From Thiohalomonas denitrificans (GTDB lineage: Bacteria > Pseudomonadota > Gammaproteobacteria > Thiohalomonadales > Thiohalomonadaceae): a stretch of DNA of 64,000 bases. Of the stretch, positions 1 to 7,933 are shown in pieces. Numbering within the stretch: position 1 is the stretch's first letter; each line of letters starts with the position of its first letter. Where the stretch lies: the NCBI RefSeq assembly GCF_900102855.1, contig NZ_FMWD01000008.1, forward strand, positions 1-64,000, read 5' to 3'. Under the pieces are notes generated by a model. That model saw nothing but the letters and a program-made list of their open reading frames with translations. It had not been told where the DNA came from and did no database searches. The position numbers and the translations under genes are program-made.

Positions 1-117
1 ATCGCGCCGGGGGCGGCCCTCCTACCAGGATAGACGGAGCCATAGTCCCGGTAGGAGGCGCGCCCTCGCGGCGATTTCCGTTGCAGTGAGCATCGCGCCG
101 GGCGCGGCCCTCCTACC
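1..117. repeat. REP-like GTAGGAGG repeat cluster
   Basis: Three copies of one GC-rich repeat lie in direct, inverted and direct orientation at about 1-27, 51-75 and 92-117. The core reads GTAGGAGGCGCGCCCTCGCG followed by GCGAT on one strand. Shorter relatives occur at 50844-50867 and 15852-15907, so this is a dispersed intergenic family. The cluster lies downstream of the DsbA-like gene (minus strand, ending at 182) and could fold in its transcript. No coding potential is seen here. Confidence 0.75.
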
Positions 118-181
118 GGGAGGGAAGCCCGGGCTAGCGGTGGTATTGATTCCCCCGAAGAGAGAGTTTTCGATGGAGCGG

Positions 182-838
182 CTAGCGCGATCGCGCTTCG
201 CTCAGGGCGTTATCCACCAGATCCTTCAGCTGCTGGTATCCGAAGCTTGGTAGTGGTTTGCCGTTGACGAAGAACTCGGGCGTCTTGGTGACGTTGAGGG
301 TTTGGGCATCCTCCAGGTCCTGTGCGACGACGGCGGCGACTTCCGGCGAGGCCATGTCGGCCTGCAGCTTGTCGCGGTCCAGGCCGAGGCCTTCGACCAG
401 TGGCCAGACTCGTGCGATTTGTGCGGTATGGTTTTGTACCCATTGGTTCTGGTTTGCCAGCAGGGTTTCCAGTACCGGCCAGAACTGGCCCTGCCTGCGG
501 GCCGCTTCCATCAGCGCGACGACTTGGTCCGAACCCTGGTGGAAGGGGGCGTAGCGCAGTACCAGGCGGATCTGATCGGGATTGTCGGCCAGCATCTCCT
601 TGACCGCGGGATAGAAGGTCCGGCAGGTCCCGCAGGCCGGGTCGAGGAATTCGACGATAACCACCGGTGCACCGGCCGGGCCGAGTGTGGGCGAGTGCAT
701 GCGGACCAGTGATGAAGGGTTGGCCTCGGCCCGTTGTGAGGACTCCTGGTTTTTCTCCGCGGTATAGATCAGTGCGCCGAAGACAAAGGCCAGCACCAGG
801 CTCGCGAAGGCAATGATGAACAGGGTCTTTTGCTTCAT
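182..838 (-). CDS. DsbA-like thioredoxin-domain thiol oxidoreductase (membrane-anchored)
   Basis: The 218-residue protein has an N-terminal hydrophobic segment (about residues 5-26, signal anchor or signal peptide) and then a thioredoxin/DsbA-like fold. The active site C69-G-T-C72 follows the strand VVIVEFLDPA, and a cis-Pro-type segment (VTKTPEFFVNG) lies near the C-terminus. It should act in the periplasm as a disulfide oxidant or isomerase. The start at 838 is chosen because AGAGG lies about 8 nt upstream and the hydrophobic segment follows at once. Its ATG overlaps the TGA of the upstream DsbB gene (ATGA), so the two are translationally coupled and form a BdbC/BdbD-like redox pair. DsbA-like versus BdbD-like is not decided here. 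Confidence 0.88.
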   Translation of the reverse strand: MKQKTLFIIAFASLVLAFVFGALIYTAEKNQESSQRAEANPSSLVRMHSPTLGPAGAPVVIVEFLDPACGTCRTFYPAVKEMLADNPDQIRLVLRYAPFHQGSDQVVALMEAARRQGQFWPVLETLLANQNQWVQNHTAQIARVWPLVEGLGLDRDKLQADMASPEVAAVVAQDLEDAQTLNVTKTPEFFVNGKPLPSFGYQQLKDLVDNALSEARSR

Positions 839-1305
839 TGGGAACCTCTGAAACGCGCCGCGACAAGTAGTACGGCGATGGTTGAAAAGGCCGCGATCGA
901 CATCATCGGGATGGTCAGGAAACCGAACCACTCGACAAAGGTTTCCGAGCAGGGCACGCCCTTGCTACAGGGCTGGATGCTCTCGGGGATTACCCCTTCG
1001 ATCAGGAGTAGCTGGAAGCCGGCGAGCAATCCGCCGAGCAGGGGCAGCGGCAGTGTGTACCGGATGACCTTGAGGTCGAGCGGGAACAGCCCCAGGGGCA
1101 GAATCACCGCCAGCGGAAACATGAAGATGCGTTGGTACCAGCAGAGACTGCAGGTTGGTACCTCCATGACTTCGCCGAAAAACAGTGCGCCGAGGGTGGA
1201 GATAGCGGACAGCAGCCAGGCGGCGAAGATCAGCAGCCAGGCGGTGGATACATGGCCCGTGTCGGAGTTGGGCTTTGGATTCATCGGAAAGGGGTTTCCG
1301 TCCAT
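835..1305 (-). CDS. dsbB: disulfide bond formation protein B (DsbB/BdbC family)
   Basis: This inner-membrane quinone-linked oxidase reoxidises a DsbA-like partner. Four hydrophobic segments are visible. The first periplasmic pair is C52-S-L-C55, followed by the family signature WYQR. The second pair is C113 and C119 in the later loop. The length (156 residues) fits DsbB/BdbC. An alternative start is the internal ATG at 1284 (MNPKPN); neither start has a strong Shine-Dalgarno. The stop overlaps the start of the DsbA-like gene, so the two form an operon. The dsbB symbol is by family; BdbC would be equally fair. Confidence 0.88.
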   Translation of the reverse strand: MDGNPFPMNPKPNSDTGHVSTAWLLIFAAWLLSAISTLGALFFGEVMEVPTCSLCWYQRIFMFPLAVILPLGLFPLDLKVIRYTLPLPLLGGLLAGFQLLLIEGVIPESIQPCSKGVPCSETFVEWFGFLTIPMMSIAAFSTIAVLLVAARFRGSQ

Positions 1306-1545
1306 TCAATGGCGCTTTGTGCCTGCGCCTTATCAGTCGGTAGGTCGGGAGTATACTCAGTAGACCCTGGCGGGAGCTACGGGTTCCGAGGCAAAACTGC
1401 TGGTACCGACATAGAGGCAAGGGCGTGCTTTGACATAAATGGAATTACAAACAATATTTAGACTCATTCGATTCCTGAATGGACACGGCAGACGGGACGC
1501 TCCATGTGAGGGTTCTCGGCCGTAGGCAACACAGGGAGGTGTGCC

Positions 1546-1674
1546 ATGACGGAAATCATGATGATCAGCGGTATCATCGCGGCGATGCTCTTGCCGTTCA
1601 TTCTGCTCATTGGCGGTCCGGCGGCGGCTGTCTGGCTGATTTGCAGAACGTGCGTCCGGAAAGAGGACATCTGA
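1546..1674 (+). CDS. 42-residue single-pass membrane peptide
   Basis: A short ORF of 42 residues starts at ATG 1546 behind an excellent Shine-Dalgarno (GGGAGGT, about 6 nt upstream). Residues about 4-33 are hydrophobic (MMISGIIAAMLLPFILLIGG onward), and the tail RTCVRKEDI carries two nearby cysteines (C33 and C36) and charge, as in a one-pass inner-membrane peptide. A strong hairpin follows at 1728-1768. It stands alone between the divergent DsbB gene and a convergent DUF72 gene. No family is recognised, and the function is unknown. The ribosome-binding site plus transmembrane pattern makes expression likely. Confidence 0.6.
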   Translation: MTEIMMISGIIAAMLLPFILLIGGPAAAVWLICRTCVRKEDI

Positions 1675-1727
1675 AGCCCAGGCCGCAACCTCTACTCCTC
1701 TGGGCTTCTGGCGAATTTCACCGTATA

Positions 1728-1768
1728 GCCCAACGGAGGGGCTGCTAAACGACAGCCCCTCGTTGGGC
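1728..1768. terminator. strong hairpin, probable terminator between convergent genes
   Basis: The arms GCCCAACGGAGGGGCTG and CAGCCCCTCGTTGGGC pair almost completely (one bulged G) around an 8-nt loop. It sits between the 42-residue peptide gene (plus) and the DUF72 gene (minus). No long T-run follows, so it may work as a bidirectional or processing hairpin rather than a classic intrinsic terminator. Confidence 0.55.
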
Positions 1769-1818
1769 AGTTATCCCCTTCCCCGATACAAACCACCCAT
1801 TCATCAGTTCGTACGACC

Positions 1819-2523
1819 CTATGTGGATCTTGCAACCTTTGACGCGATCTCTCGCCACTGTTGGGCCAGGCCGGGAGCGTCGGGGCTTTCGTGCTTAAAG
1901 AAGACGTAGGCGCTCTTCCACGGCTGGCCGAGCACTTGGCTCGCCATGGCAGTGAGATCTGCCGCGGTGTATTCGCCCCGGCGCAGCCGCAGGTATCCCC
2001 AGTCGGTGGTGGCGCGCAGGGTGGTCATGATTTCGTCATTGAACCCGAGGGCACATCCGTTATCGGCGAGTAGCCGGTAGATTTCGTCGCAGAGCCAGCT
2101 TGGGTGCCGGAATTCAAAGGCGACGCGCAGCTTCGGCGGCAGTTGTGCAATGAGGTCCTCCAGGCTGGCTCTGTCCAACTGAAAACGGGGTGGCAGCTGG
2201 AACAACAGCGGTCCCAGGCGTGGGCCGAGGGTAGTGATGGTATCGATTAGATAGTGGAGATCCTCATCCACATCGTACAGCCGTTTCGCGTGGGTGATGC
2301 GCTGGGGAACCTTGATGGAAAAACGAAAGCTCCCTGGGACCTGCGACGCCCAGGTGGCGAGGCCAGCGAGGGTGGGAAAGCGGTAGAAGGTGCTGTTGAT
2401 CTCTACTGCATTGAATTGCCGGGCGTACCAACTCAACAGGTCACGCTCAGCGATCCCCTGCGGGTAAAAGGAACCCTTCCACCCCTTGTATGCGAAGCCG
2501 CTGGTGCCGATGTAGAGGCGCAT
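1819..2523 (-). CDS. DUF72 family protein (YecE-like)
   Basis: This 234-residue protein has the DUF72 pattern: an N-terminal IGTSGFAYKGWKGSFYP segment, then YARQFNAVEINSTFYRFP, FSIKVPQRITH and a C-terminal AYVFFKHES strand. The family adopts a TIM-barrel-like fold; its reaction is not established. The length is typical. It is a single gene facing the 42-residue membrane peptide gene across the hairpin at 1728-1768. Confidence 0.9.
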   Translation of the reverse strand: MRLYIGTSGFAYKGWKGSFYPQGIAERDLLSWYARQFNAVEINSTFYRFPTLAGLATWASQVPGSFRFSIKVPQRITHAKRLYDVDEDLHYLIDTITTLGPRLGPLLFQLPPRFQLDRASLEDLIAQLPPKLRVAFEFRHPSWLCDEIYRLLADNGCALGFNDEIMTTLRATTDWGYLRLRRGEYTAADLTAMASQVLGQPWKSAYVFFKHESPDAPGLAQQWREIASKVARST

Positions 2524-2624
2524 GGCTGTTTTGTCGGGTACTTCGGAAAAGCTTAGCGTAGTTCCGGCGTGGCCTGCTCGTGCTATGGATGCAGCTTGGG
2601 GCTGCCAGAGGTTTAGAAGAGCGG

Positions 2625-2652
2625 AAGCCGCCCGACTTCCGCCCGGCGGCTT
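2625..2652 (-). terminator. hairpin downstream of the parvulin gene
   Basis: The arms AAGCCGCC and GGCGGCTT are perfectly complementary with a 12-nt loop, starting 12 nt after the parvulin gene stop on the minus strand. There is no T-run, so termination is only possible. Confidence 0.4.
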
Positions 2653-2664
2653 CGACGGTGGGGC

Positions 2665-3531
2665 TTACTCCGCCGTTAAGGGCGCGGTCTTTTCTTCGCC
2701 GGCTTCTCCATTGATGGAGATGTCGGCTTTTTCCCGCAGGGCGGCGATGTATTCGCTGACCCGGCGCTGCTGAGTCATCTGCGCCAGCTGTCCCTTGAGG
2801 TCCTCGAAGGCGGGTGGTTCGGACTGGCGGCTCTCATCCAGTTTGATGACGTGCCAACCGAAACGGGTGTTTACCGGTTCCTTCGAATAGCTGCCAGTCT
2901 CCATTTGCTGGAGCGCCTGGGAGAAAGGCGGCACCATCTGTTGCGGGTTGATCCAGCCTAGATCCCCGCCATTCTTGCCGGTGGGGCCGGTAGAGTGCTC
3001 GCCGGCCAGCTCGGCAAAATCCGCACCATCATCAAGCTGTGCAATCAGCTGCTCCGCCTGCTCCTTTTCCTCCACCAGGATGTGGCTGGCCTTGTATTCG
3101 GAGATCACCAGGCTGTCTTTGAGCTGGTCATACTCTGCGCGGAGTTGTTCGTCGGTGGCCGGGTTATCTTCCATGGCCTTGCGCACCATGGCGGAGACCA
3201 GAATGCGGGTGCGCAGTTGCTCGAGTTCCTGGAGGACCTTGGGGTCCTTGTCCAGGCCTCGCTGGAGCGCGTCCTCGTAGACGAGCTCCTGGGTGACCAG
3301 CTCGTTCAACAGCGCTTCTTCGTCTTGCGGCTGGGACGAATCGGCACGGGCGTCGCGGTATTTGTTCAGCTCACTTTCGGTGATCGACTTGCCGTTGAGG
3401 GTGGCAACGACCTTCCCCTGTGGTTCCCCGGCTGCTTCGGTGCTGCCTTGCTCACTGCAGCCCGCGATGCCGAGTGAAAGCCCGAAGACGGTTGCGAGAA
3501 AGAGAGGGGTTCTGCGGTTATATGACTCCAT
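2665..3531 (-). CDS. parvulin-type peptidyl-prolyl isomerase lipoprotein
   Basis: The protein (288 residues from ATG 3531) starts with a lipoprotein signal ending in GIAGC (C25), so it should be lipidated and face the periplasm. A SurA-N-like helical region (ELNKYRDARADSS to about residue 130) precedes a parvulin domain. Its hallmarks are ASHILVEEKEQAEQL, GGDLGWINPQQMVPPF and TRFGWHVIKLDE. This is the PpiC/PrsA/EpsD type of chaperone for secreted proteins. The start at 3531 is preferred over further upstream in-frame starts because the signal peptide follows directly. It is monocistronic as far as seen. Confidence 0.9.
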   Translation of the reverse strand: MESYNRRTPLFLATVFGLSLGIAGCSEQGSTEAAGEPQGKVVATLNGKSITESELNKYRDARADSSQPQDEEALLNELVTQELVYEDALQRGLDKDPKVLQELEQLRTRILVSAMVRKAMEDNPATDEQLRAEYDQLKDSLVISEYKASHILVEEKEQAEQLIAQLDDGADFAELAGEHSTGPTGKNGGDLGWINPQQMVPPFSQALQQMETGSYSKEPVNTRFGWHVIKLDESRQSEPPAFEDLKGQLAQMTQQRRVSEYIAALREKADISINGEAGEEKTAPLTAE

Positions 3532-3823
3532 CGTTATTATTTTCGCTCCTGATTGGGAAAAAGGATTGCCAAAGGTTCCGCTCGAAATCAAACGTGAATC
3601 GCATCTGGCGTGGTGGCATCTGGGGTACCGTACACCATGCGCGACGTTCGGGCAGCCTCCCGCCCTGAGGCGCTGACGGCATTTGTCTACCGGAGTCTAT
3701 CGCAGGGGTCCATGCGCTGAACGATTACTTCTTCGCAAATTTGGCCATATCTATGGATTTGCGGGCCACGGGGCGCCGGGGACAGGCTCGAGGGGCTCAT
3801 TCGCCTATATTCATGCCATTGTC

Positions 3824-4160
3824 AGTGTACTGTTGCATGCTTGGCGGTGCTTTCAGCGAGCCGCTGGCCAGCCAGCTGCAAGGCGCGTTTTGCAGGGAAT
3901 GGCGTGCCCTTTCCAAGAAACGCAACGCCGCAGATGGCCGGCCAGCGGCTCGCCCGAAGGGAGCCCTCCAAAAACGCCATGACGGCGTTGCGGACTCCAT
4001 CCCTGGAGTCCACCCTTCGGGCCAGCCTGCGGCTGTCCGAATCCGCTCCCGGCGGATTCGTGCAGCGCTTGACAAGGGAATAACCATTGCCTGCACGCTG
4101 CGCCTTGTCCTGACGTTTTGGGGGGCTCTGAAAGTATCGCCAAGCATGCAACAGTACACT
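3824..4160. mobile_element. 337-bp MITE-like element with 33-bp terminal inverted repeats
   Basis: The two ends are inverted copies. The left end begins AGTGTACTGTTGCATGCTTG at 3824, and the right end carries the complement ending at 4160, with 31 of 33 positions matching. Inside are further palindromic pieces, including a GGCCGGCCAGCGGCTCGCC block near 3936-3954, and no ORF with recognisable protein features. A degenerate, shorter relative lies at 14681-14757. In both places the right-hand end stops just before a DUF2384 gene. No convincing target-site duplication was seen. The MITE-like label is structural; mobility is inferred. Confidence 0.65.
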
Positions 4161-4180
4161 AGCACCTCAGGAGGAGGGCC

Positions 4181-4573
4181 ATGGTCAAGACGTTTCTCCC
4201 CGAACTGCAGAGCGAGGAGAGTCGGCGTGCGGTGGCGGAGGCGAGTGTGGCGCTGCTGGATCGGTGGGGCCTCGATGAGGGTCAGGAGAAGCTTCTGCTT
4301 GGCATCGATGCCGTCGGGCCGTATCGCGAAGGCGAGCCTCTACCCGAGAAGCCCGATGTGCTGGCCCGGGCCGGGCAGCTGCTTGCCATCGATCGGGCCT
4401 TGAAACGGCGCTATGCGGACGACCCGATGATGCGGGACCATTGGGTCAAGTTCCCGAATCCGGCGCTTGGCAACTTCACGCCCCTGCTGGTCATGCTCGG
4501 CGGACGTGAGGGGCTGGAACGCGTCCGGGCTGCCGCAGAATCACCGTTCAGGGGCACCGATGCTGGGGGATAG
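4181..4573 (+). CDS. orphan DUF2384 (Xre/MbcA/ParS toxin-binding domain) antitoxin-like protein
   Basis: The 130-residue protein has the DUF2384 layout. An N-terminal helical part (ALLDRWGLDEGQEKLLLG) is followed by the toxin-binding segment with DHW at 86-88, PNPALGNFTPLLVML at 92-106, and a final GLERVRAAAE helix. In known systems this domain belongs to antitoxins paired with RES-type toxins, but no RES toxin lies beside it. A strong Shine-Dalgarno (GGAGGAGGG) precedes the ATG. The gene begins 20 nt after the inverted-repeat element at 3824-4160. A paralogue lies at 14760-15140 with the same kind of element upstream. The family call is firm at domain level; the function is unknown. Confidence 0.75.
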   Translation: MVKTFLPELQSEESRRAVAEASVALLDRWGLDEGQEKLLLGIDAVGPYREGEPLPEKPDVLARAGQLLAIDRALKRRYADDPMMRDHWVKFPNPALGNFTPLLVMLGGREGLERVRAAAESPFRGTDAGG

Positions 4574-4598
4574 ACAGACAGGAGAGCGAAGCGGCTTT

Positions 4599-4955
4599 TT
4601 ACGGCTCCGGTGAGAAATAGGCCACCGCCTGATCATCGCGCATGAGTATCGCGGTGCCGTCTCCTTCCAGGTTCAGACGGTAGTGCTCCTCGATGTCGGT
4701 GTCGAAGGCCGGCTTGCAGCTCATGGAAATCACCTGCTTGCTTTCACCGCTCCAGAAGCAGTGCCTGCCCGCCTTTTCCTCGCCGAATTCGAAGAGGTTG
4801 GCGCGTCCTTCGTAGGTGACCTCGAGTCGACTGAATTGGGAGTCTTCGGCTGTTGCGGTCCAGTTGCCGGCTGCCGGGTGTGGAGAACAGCCGGTGAGTG
4901 CCAGAAGGAGCGTCAGCGCGCCCAGGAGAGATAGAGTAGTTCGCGCACGATTCAT
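4599..4955 (-). CDS. small hypothetical lipoprotein
   Basis: The protein has 118 residues from ATG 4955. The signal peptide MNRARTTLSLLGALTLLLAL ends in the lipobox LTGC, so it should be a lipoprotein. The mature part is short and beta-rich in appearance and contains two further cysteines (HCFWSG and SMSCK) that could form a disulfide. No family is recognised. It is divergent from the DUF5062-like gene at 5082. Longer in-frame extensions upstream lack protein character and are ignored. Confidence 0.75.
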   Translation of the reverse strand: MNRARTTLSLLGALTLLLALTGCSPHPAAGNWTATAEDSQFSRLEVTYEGRANLFEFGEEKAGRHCFWSGESKQVISMSCKPAFDTDIEEHYRLNLEGDGTAILMRDDQAVAYFSPEP

Positions 4956-5081
4956 GGTGCTTATTCCAGGAAGACCGAAAAGGGGAAACCTACGCCCATT
5001 CGGTACGATGGGCAAACCTGCCCACACGTGCTGTCCGGGGTTTCCGGTGTAGTATGGCCGCAATCCGAACGGGAAACTGCA

Positions 5082-5342
5082 ATGAAAAAGCTGAAGCATG
5101 AGGCGGAGTTGGTGAAGGAGGCGATCCTTGCCGGTATGAAGTACGGCGAGGAGCGGGGGGTGGTCGAGTTCGAGGCGACCGATTCCGCGAGCGATAAGAT
5201 TCAATACATTTACCGGTTGCTGGTGCACGACAAGAAAATCCAGCCGCTACCGGAGGAGCAGGTCTCTCAGCAGACGATGCGTCACAAGCTGGCGTTGTGG
5301 TATTCGAAGCAGTTGCCGAAGGGGCACCCGTTGCTCAAGTAA
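5082..5342 (+). CDS. DUF5062-like small protein
   Basis: An 86-residue basic protein starting MKKLKHEAELVKEAI. It contains SASDKIQYIYRLLVHDKKIQ and MRHKLALWYSKQLP, which resemble the DUF5062 family as recalled; no search was run. No signal peptide or membrane segment is seen, so it should be cytoplasmic. The start at 5082 begins the conserved block. It ends 32 nt before the LEA2 lipoprotein gene and may be co-transcribed with it. Function unknown. Confidence 0.75.
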   Translation: MKKLKHEAELVKEAILAGMKYGEERGVVEFEATDSASDKIQYIYRLLVHDKKIQPLPEEQVSQQTMRHKLALWYSKQLPKGHPLLK

Positions 5343-5374
5343 GGGGTCGGGGACAAACAGTGGCAGGAGAGACG

Positions 5375-6193
5375 ATGGGACGACTGGGCTTGATGGGTTC
5401 GATGATGGCGGCACTTCTGAGCGGGTGCGCCGCGGTGCAAGAGCATGTAAAGCAGCCGCAGGTGGATCTGCGCGATGTGCAGGTGGTGGCCATGTCGCTG
5501 GCCGATGCGCAGCTCGCCTTCGATTTCGATGTCCGCAATCCCAATCCCATTGGTATCTCGATGCGGGACCTGAGCTATCGGCTCGAGCTTGCGGACAAGA
5601 TCTTCACCAGCGGTAGCCTCGGTGAACGGTTGCGGATCGGTGCCAACCAGCAATCACGCCTGACTCTTCCTCTTACGCTGCGTTACAGCGATGTGCTCGA
5701 CTCACTCGCGGAACTGGGCCGGAGTGATGCGCTGGAGTATCGGATCAGCGGCAAGGCCGATTTCGGTCTGTTTGCCATTCCCTACTCGCAATCGGGCAGC
5801 GTGCCGTTGCCCCGGCTCCCGGATGTTTCGGTACAGAGTTTGCGGGTCGAAAACCTCAGCCTTTCCGGTGCGCAGCTGAGGGTGGACCTCAGGATGATCA
5901 ACACCAACCGCTTTCCGATTCGCTTTAATGGTCTCGACTACCAGGTCAAACTGGGCGACGCCTCGGTGTTGAATGGTGAGAGTGCCCAGCCGTTTTCGCT
6001 GGAGCCGAATCGGACCGGGACTCTGCCCTTGCGCCTCAAATTGGATTACGGCCAGATCGCAAACGTCACGCAGGCCATACGGGAGGGCCGCTCCCTGCCG
6101 GTGGCGTTCACCGGCAACCTGAAGGTCCCCGGGGCCAGCGGAGAGGTAACCCTTCCTTACCGGTGGAGCGGGGATGTGCCCCTGATGCGTTAA
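5375..6193 (+). CDS. LEA type 2 family lipoprotein (two tandem LEA2 domains)
   Basis: The protein has 272 residues from ATG 5375 (AGGAG upstream). A short signal peptide ends in ALLSGC (lipobox), predicting a membrane-anchored lipoprotein. Two similar repeats follow. The first is VDLRDVQVVAMSLADAQLAF with FDVRNPNPIGISMRDLSYRL; the second is VSVQSLRVENLSLSGAQLRV with INTNRFPIRFNGLDYQVKL. Both match the LEA14/WHy (late embryogenesis abundant 2) beta-sandwich pattern with its NPN-type motif. The precise role is unknown; stress protection is inferred from plant relatives. It is convergent with the diguanylate cyclase gene. Confidence 0.85.
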   Translation: MGRLGLMGSMMAALLSGCAAVQEHVKQPQVDLRDVQVVAMSLADAQLAFDFDVRNPNPIGISMRDLSYRLELADKIFTSGSLGERLRIGANQQSRLTLPLTLRYSDVLDSLAELGRSDALEYRISGKADFGLFAIPYSQSGSVPLPRLPDVSVQSLRVENLSLSGAQLRVDLRMINTNRFPIRFNGLDYQVKLGDASVLNGESAQPFSLEPNRTGTLPLRLKLDYGQIANVTQAIREGRSLPVAFTGNLKVPGASGEVTLPYRWSGDVPLMR

Positions 6194-6205
6194 CCCCGTG
6201 CCGGA

Positions 6206-7648
6206 TCAGGCCAGGCTGACCTGGTCCCGGCCCCGGTTTTTGGAGGCGTAGAGTGCGGTATCCGCTCGTTTGAGCAGCTCGGTGAGTTCCTCGTGGGGCA
6301 GATGCCGGGCGATACCAATGCTGAGTGTCACCGGGATCTGTTTCGAACCGAACTGGAATGGATGATGACGTACGGCTTCCCGGATCCGTTCGGCGGCTTT
6401 TGTCGCACAGTCCAGATCGCAGTCACTCATGAGGATCAGGAACTCATCTCCGCCCCAGCGACAGAAGGTATCTGAGTCGCGGAAGTATTCACGAACGATT
6501 GCCGCGAATCCCGATAAAACCGCATCGCCGCCCGCATGTCCGTAGGTGTCGTTGATCTCCTTGAAGCGGTCGATGTCGACCGTGATGAGCGAGACGGAAT
6601 CGCCGCGGCGCATGGCGGAAGCGGTATCATGTTTGAAGATCATCTCGAACACGTGCCGGTTGGCCGCGCCGGTCAATTTGTCGGTGGTGGCCATCTCTTC
6701 CAGCTTCTGCTGGTAACCCCTCACGGAGAACCAGGCGATGGCCAGAACCAGCGCAGTGATAACCAGAGCCACTCCGATGTTGATGAACAGCGTATTGAGA
6801 ATGCGTGTATTACTGGCTGATTCGGCCTGCTCGACGATGAGATACCAGTCGAACTCCGGAACCAGGCGGCTGTTGACGTAGACCTTTTCGCCATCGGGTT
6901 TGGTATAGGTGAGGGAGGTGCTGGGGCTGGTCAGGATGTGCATGGACATCTTTTCGAGACCGGGACGATCCTGAATGCGGTTGGCGCCTGCGATGTCACT
7001 ACCCCGAACTGTGATGCTTCCCTCCCGGTCCACGAAGTAAATCTGCCTTCCGTAGCGACTCTGATAGCTCTCGATGAGCTCGGCCACCGAGTTGACCGAA
7101 AGACCGATGCCGGTCACGCCTAGAAAGTTGCCCTCGTAGTCCACCACCCGGTAGTTGATAAAGATGCTCAGCCGGTCCCGGTCTGCCGTATCCCAATCAA
7201 TATTGATTTCGTAATGATCGTTGATGTCGCGGACGCGAAAGTACCAGGCATCAGCGGGGGCCTCGGAATCCAGGGTCTTGACGATGCCGTCGGGGTGGTA
7301 ATAGCGATACGTGCGGTCGGAGATGAAGAACGAGGTAGTGGTCCGGTATCTCTCCTGAATCTGCTCCAGGTAGCGGATGATCCGCTCCGGATTCTTTTCA
7401 CCGTCGAGGCTCCAGTCACGGACGAAGGTGTCCTGCGCCATGAGTGAAGAGATGAGGATCGAACGTAACAGATCCCTCTCGATTTCGGAGTAGATGTTAT
7501 CGCTGGTGAGGGGAAGTGCCTCTTCAGCGATACGATCGCTCAGAGAATCCTCGGTGACCAGATAGCTGACTACGCTGGTGGTGAGAAAACCGAGCACCAG
7601 CAGAGAGATGAGTCCCGCTATGAAATAGCTTTTTTTGGGGTACGGCAC
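6206..7648 (-). CDS. membrane diguanylate cyclase (Cache-like sensor plus GGDEF)
   Basis: The 480-residue protein makes cyclic di-GMP. Transmembrane segments at about 8-30 and 285-310 enclose a periplasmic sensor that looks like a double Cache domain (FFISDRTYRYYHPDG, IFINYRVVDYEGNFLGVTG). The C-terminal GGDEF domain has an intact active site at 399-403 and an RxxD product-inhibition site (R390-D393) five residues before it. The segment TVDIDRFKEINDTYGHAGGD is canonical. No EAL domain is present. The start at 7648 gives a short basic N-terminus before the first membrane helix. The sensed ligand is unknown. Confidence 0.93.
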   Translation of the reverse strand: MPYPKKSYFIAGLISLLVLGFLTTSVVSYLVTEDSLSDRIAEEALPLTSDNIYSEIERDLLRSILISSLMAQDTFVRDWSLDGEKNPERIIRYLEQIQERYRTTTSFFISDRTYRYYHPDGIVKTLDSEAPADAWYFRVRDINDHYEINIDWDTADRDRLSIFINYRVVDYEGNFLGVTGIGLSVNSVAELIESYQSRYGRQIYFVDREGSITVRGSDIAGANRIQDRPGLEKMSMHILTSPSTSLTYTKPDGEKVYVNSRLVPEFDWYLIVEQAESASNTRILNTLFINIGVALVITALVLAIAWFSVRGYQQKLEEMATTDKLTGAANRHVFEMIFKHDTASAMRRGDSVSLITVDIDRFKEINDTYGHAGGDAVLSGFAAIVREYFRDSDTFCRWGGDEFLILMSDCDLDCATKAAERIREAVRHHPFQFGSKQIPVTLSIGIARHLPHEELTELLKRADTALYASKNRGRDQVSLA

Positions 7649-7674
7649 TGCTGGTTCCGTGATTATGGACCGGT

Positions 7675-7872
7675 TCAGTCGCGAAGCGCCTCTGAAAGCG
7701 GGCCAGAAGCATACACGAGGGGCTGTTTCGGTCCGAACGAGAGGCTCAATATCGGGGCGCCGACTGATGACGTCGTTGCACCAGTATCCCTTGTGAATCG
7801 TACCTCAAGCGGCTTTCCGCTGTCGACGCCAGGATGGCAGCCCCGGCAGGGCATCGTCTTTTGCGCACCCAT
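7675..7872 (-). CDS. possible small ORF with a CxxCH haem-binding-like motif
   Basis: A 65-residue ORF upstream of the diguanylate cyclase gene, on the same strand, contains CRGCH near its N-terminus, the c-type haem attachment pattern. There is no signal peptide, the upstream frame is closed by a stop seven codons before the ATG, and the Shine-Dalgarno is weak. It may be a chance ORF or the remains of a cytochrome gene. Low confidence. Confidence 0.25.
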   Translation of the reverse strand: MGAQKTMPCRGCHPGVDSGKPLEVRFTRDTGATTSSVGAPILSLSFGPKQPLVYASGPLSEALRD

Positions 7873-7933
7873 GCCGGTCTGTTACCTGCTCAGTGTCTCA
7901 CCGGGTAGCGTGTTTCCAATACCGCGATGCCCT

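Noticed and set aside
3741-4403. 220-codon ORF crossing the inverted-repeat element
   Set aside because: It reads through the repeat and is out of frame with the DUF2384 gene; no protein pattern.
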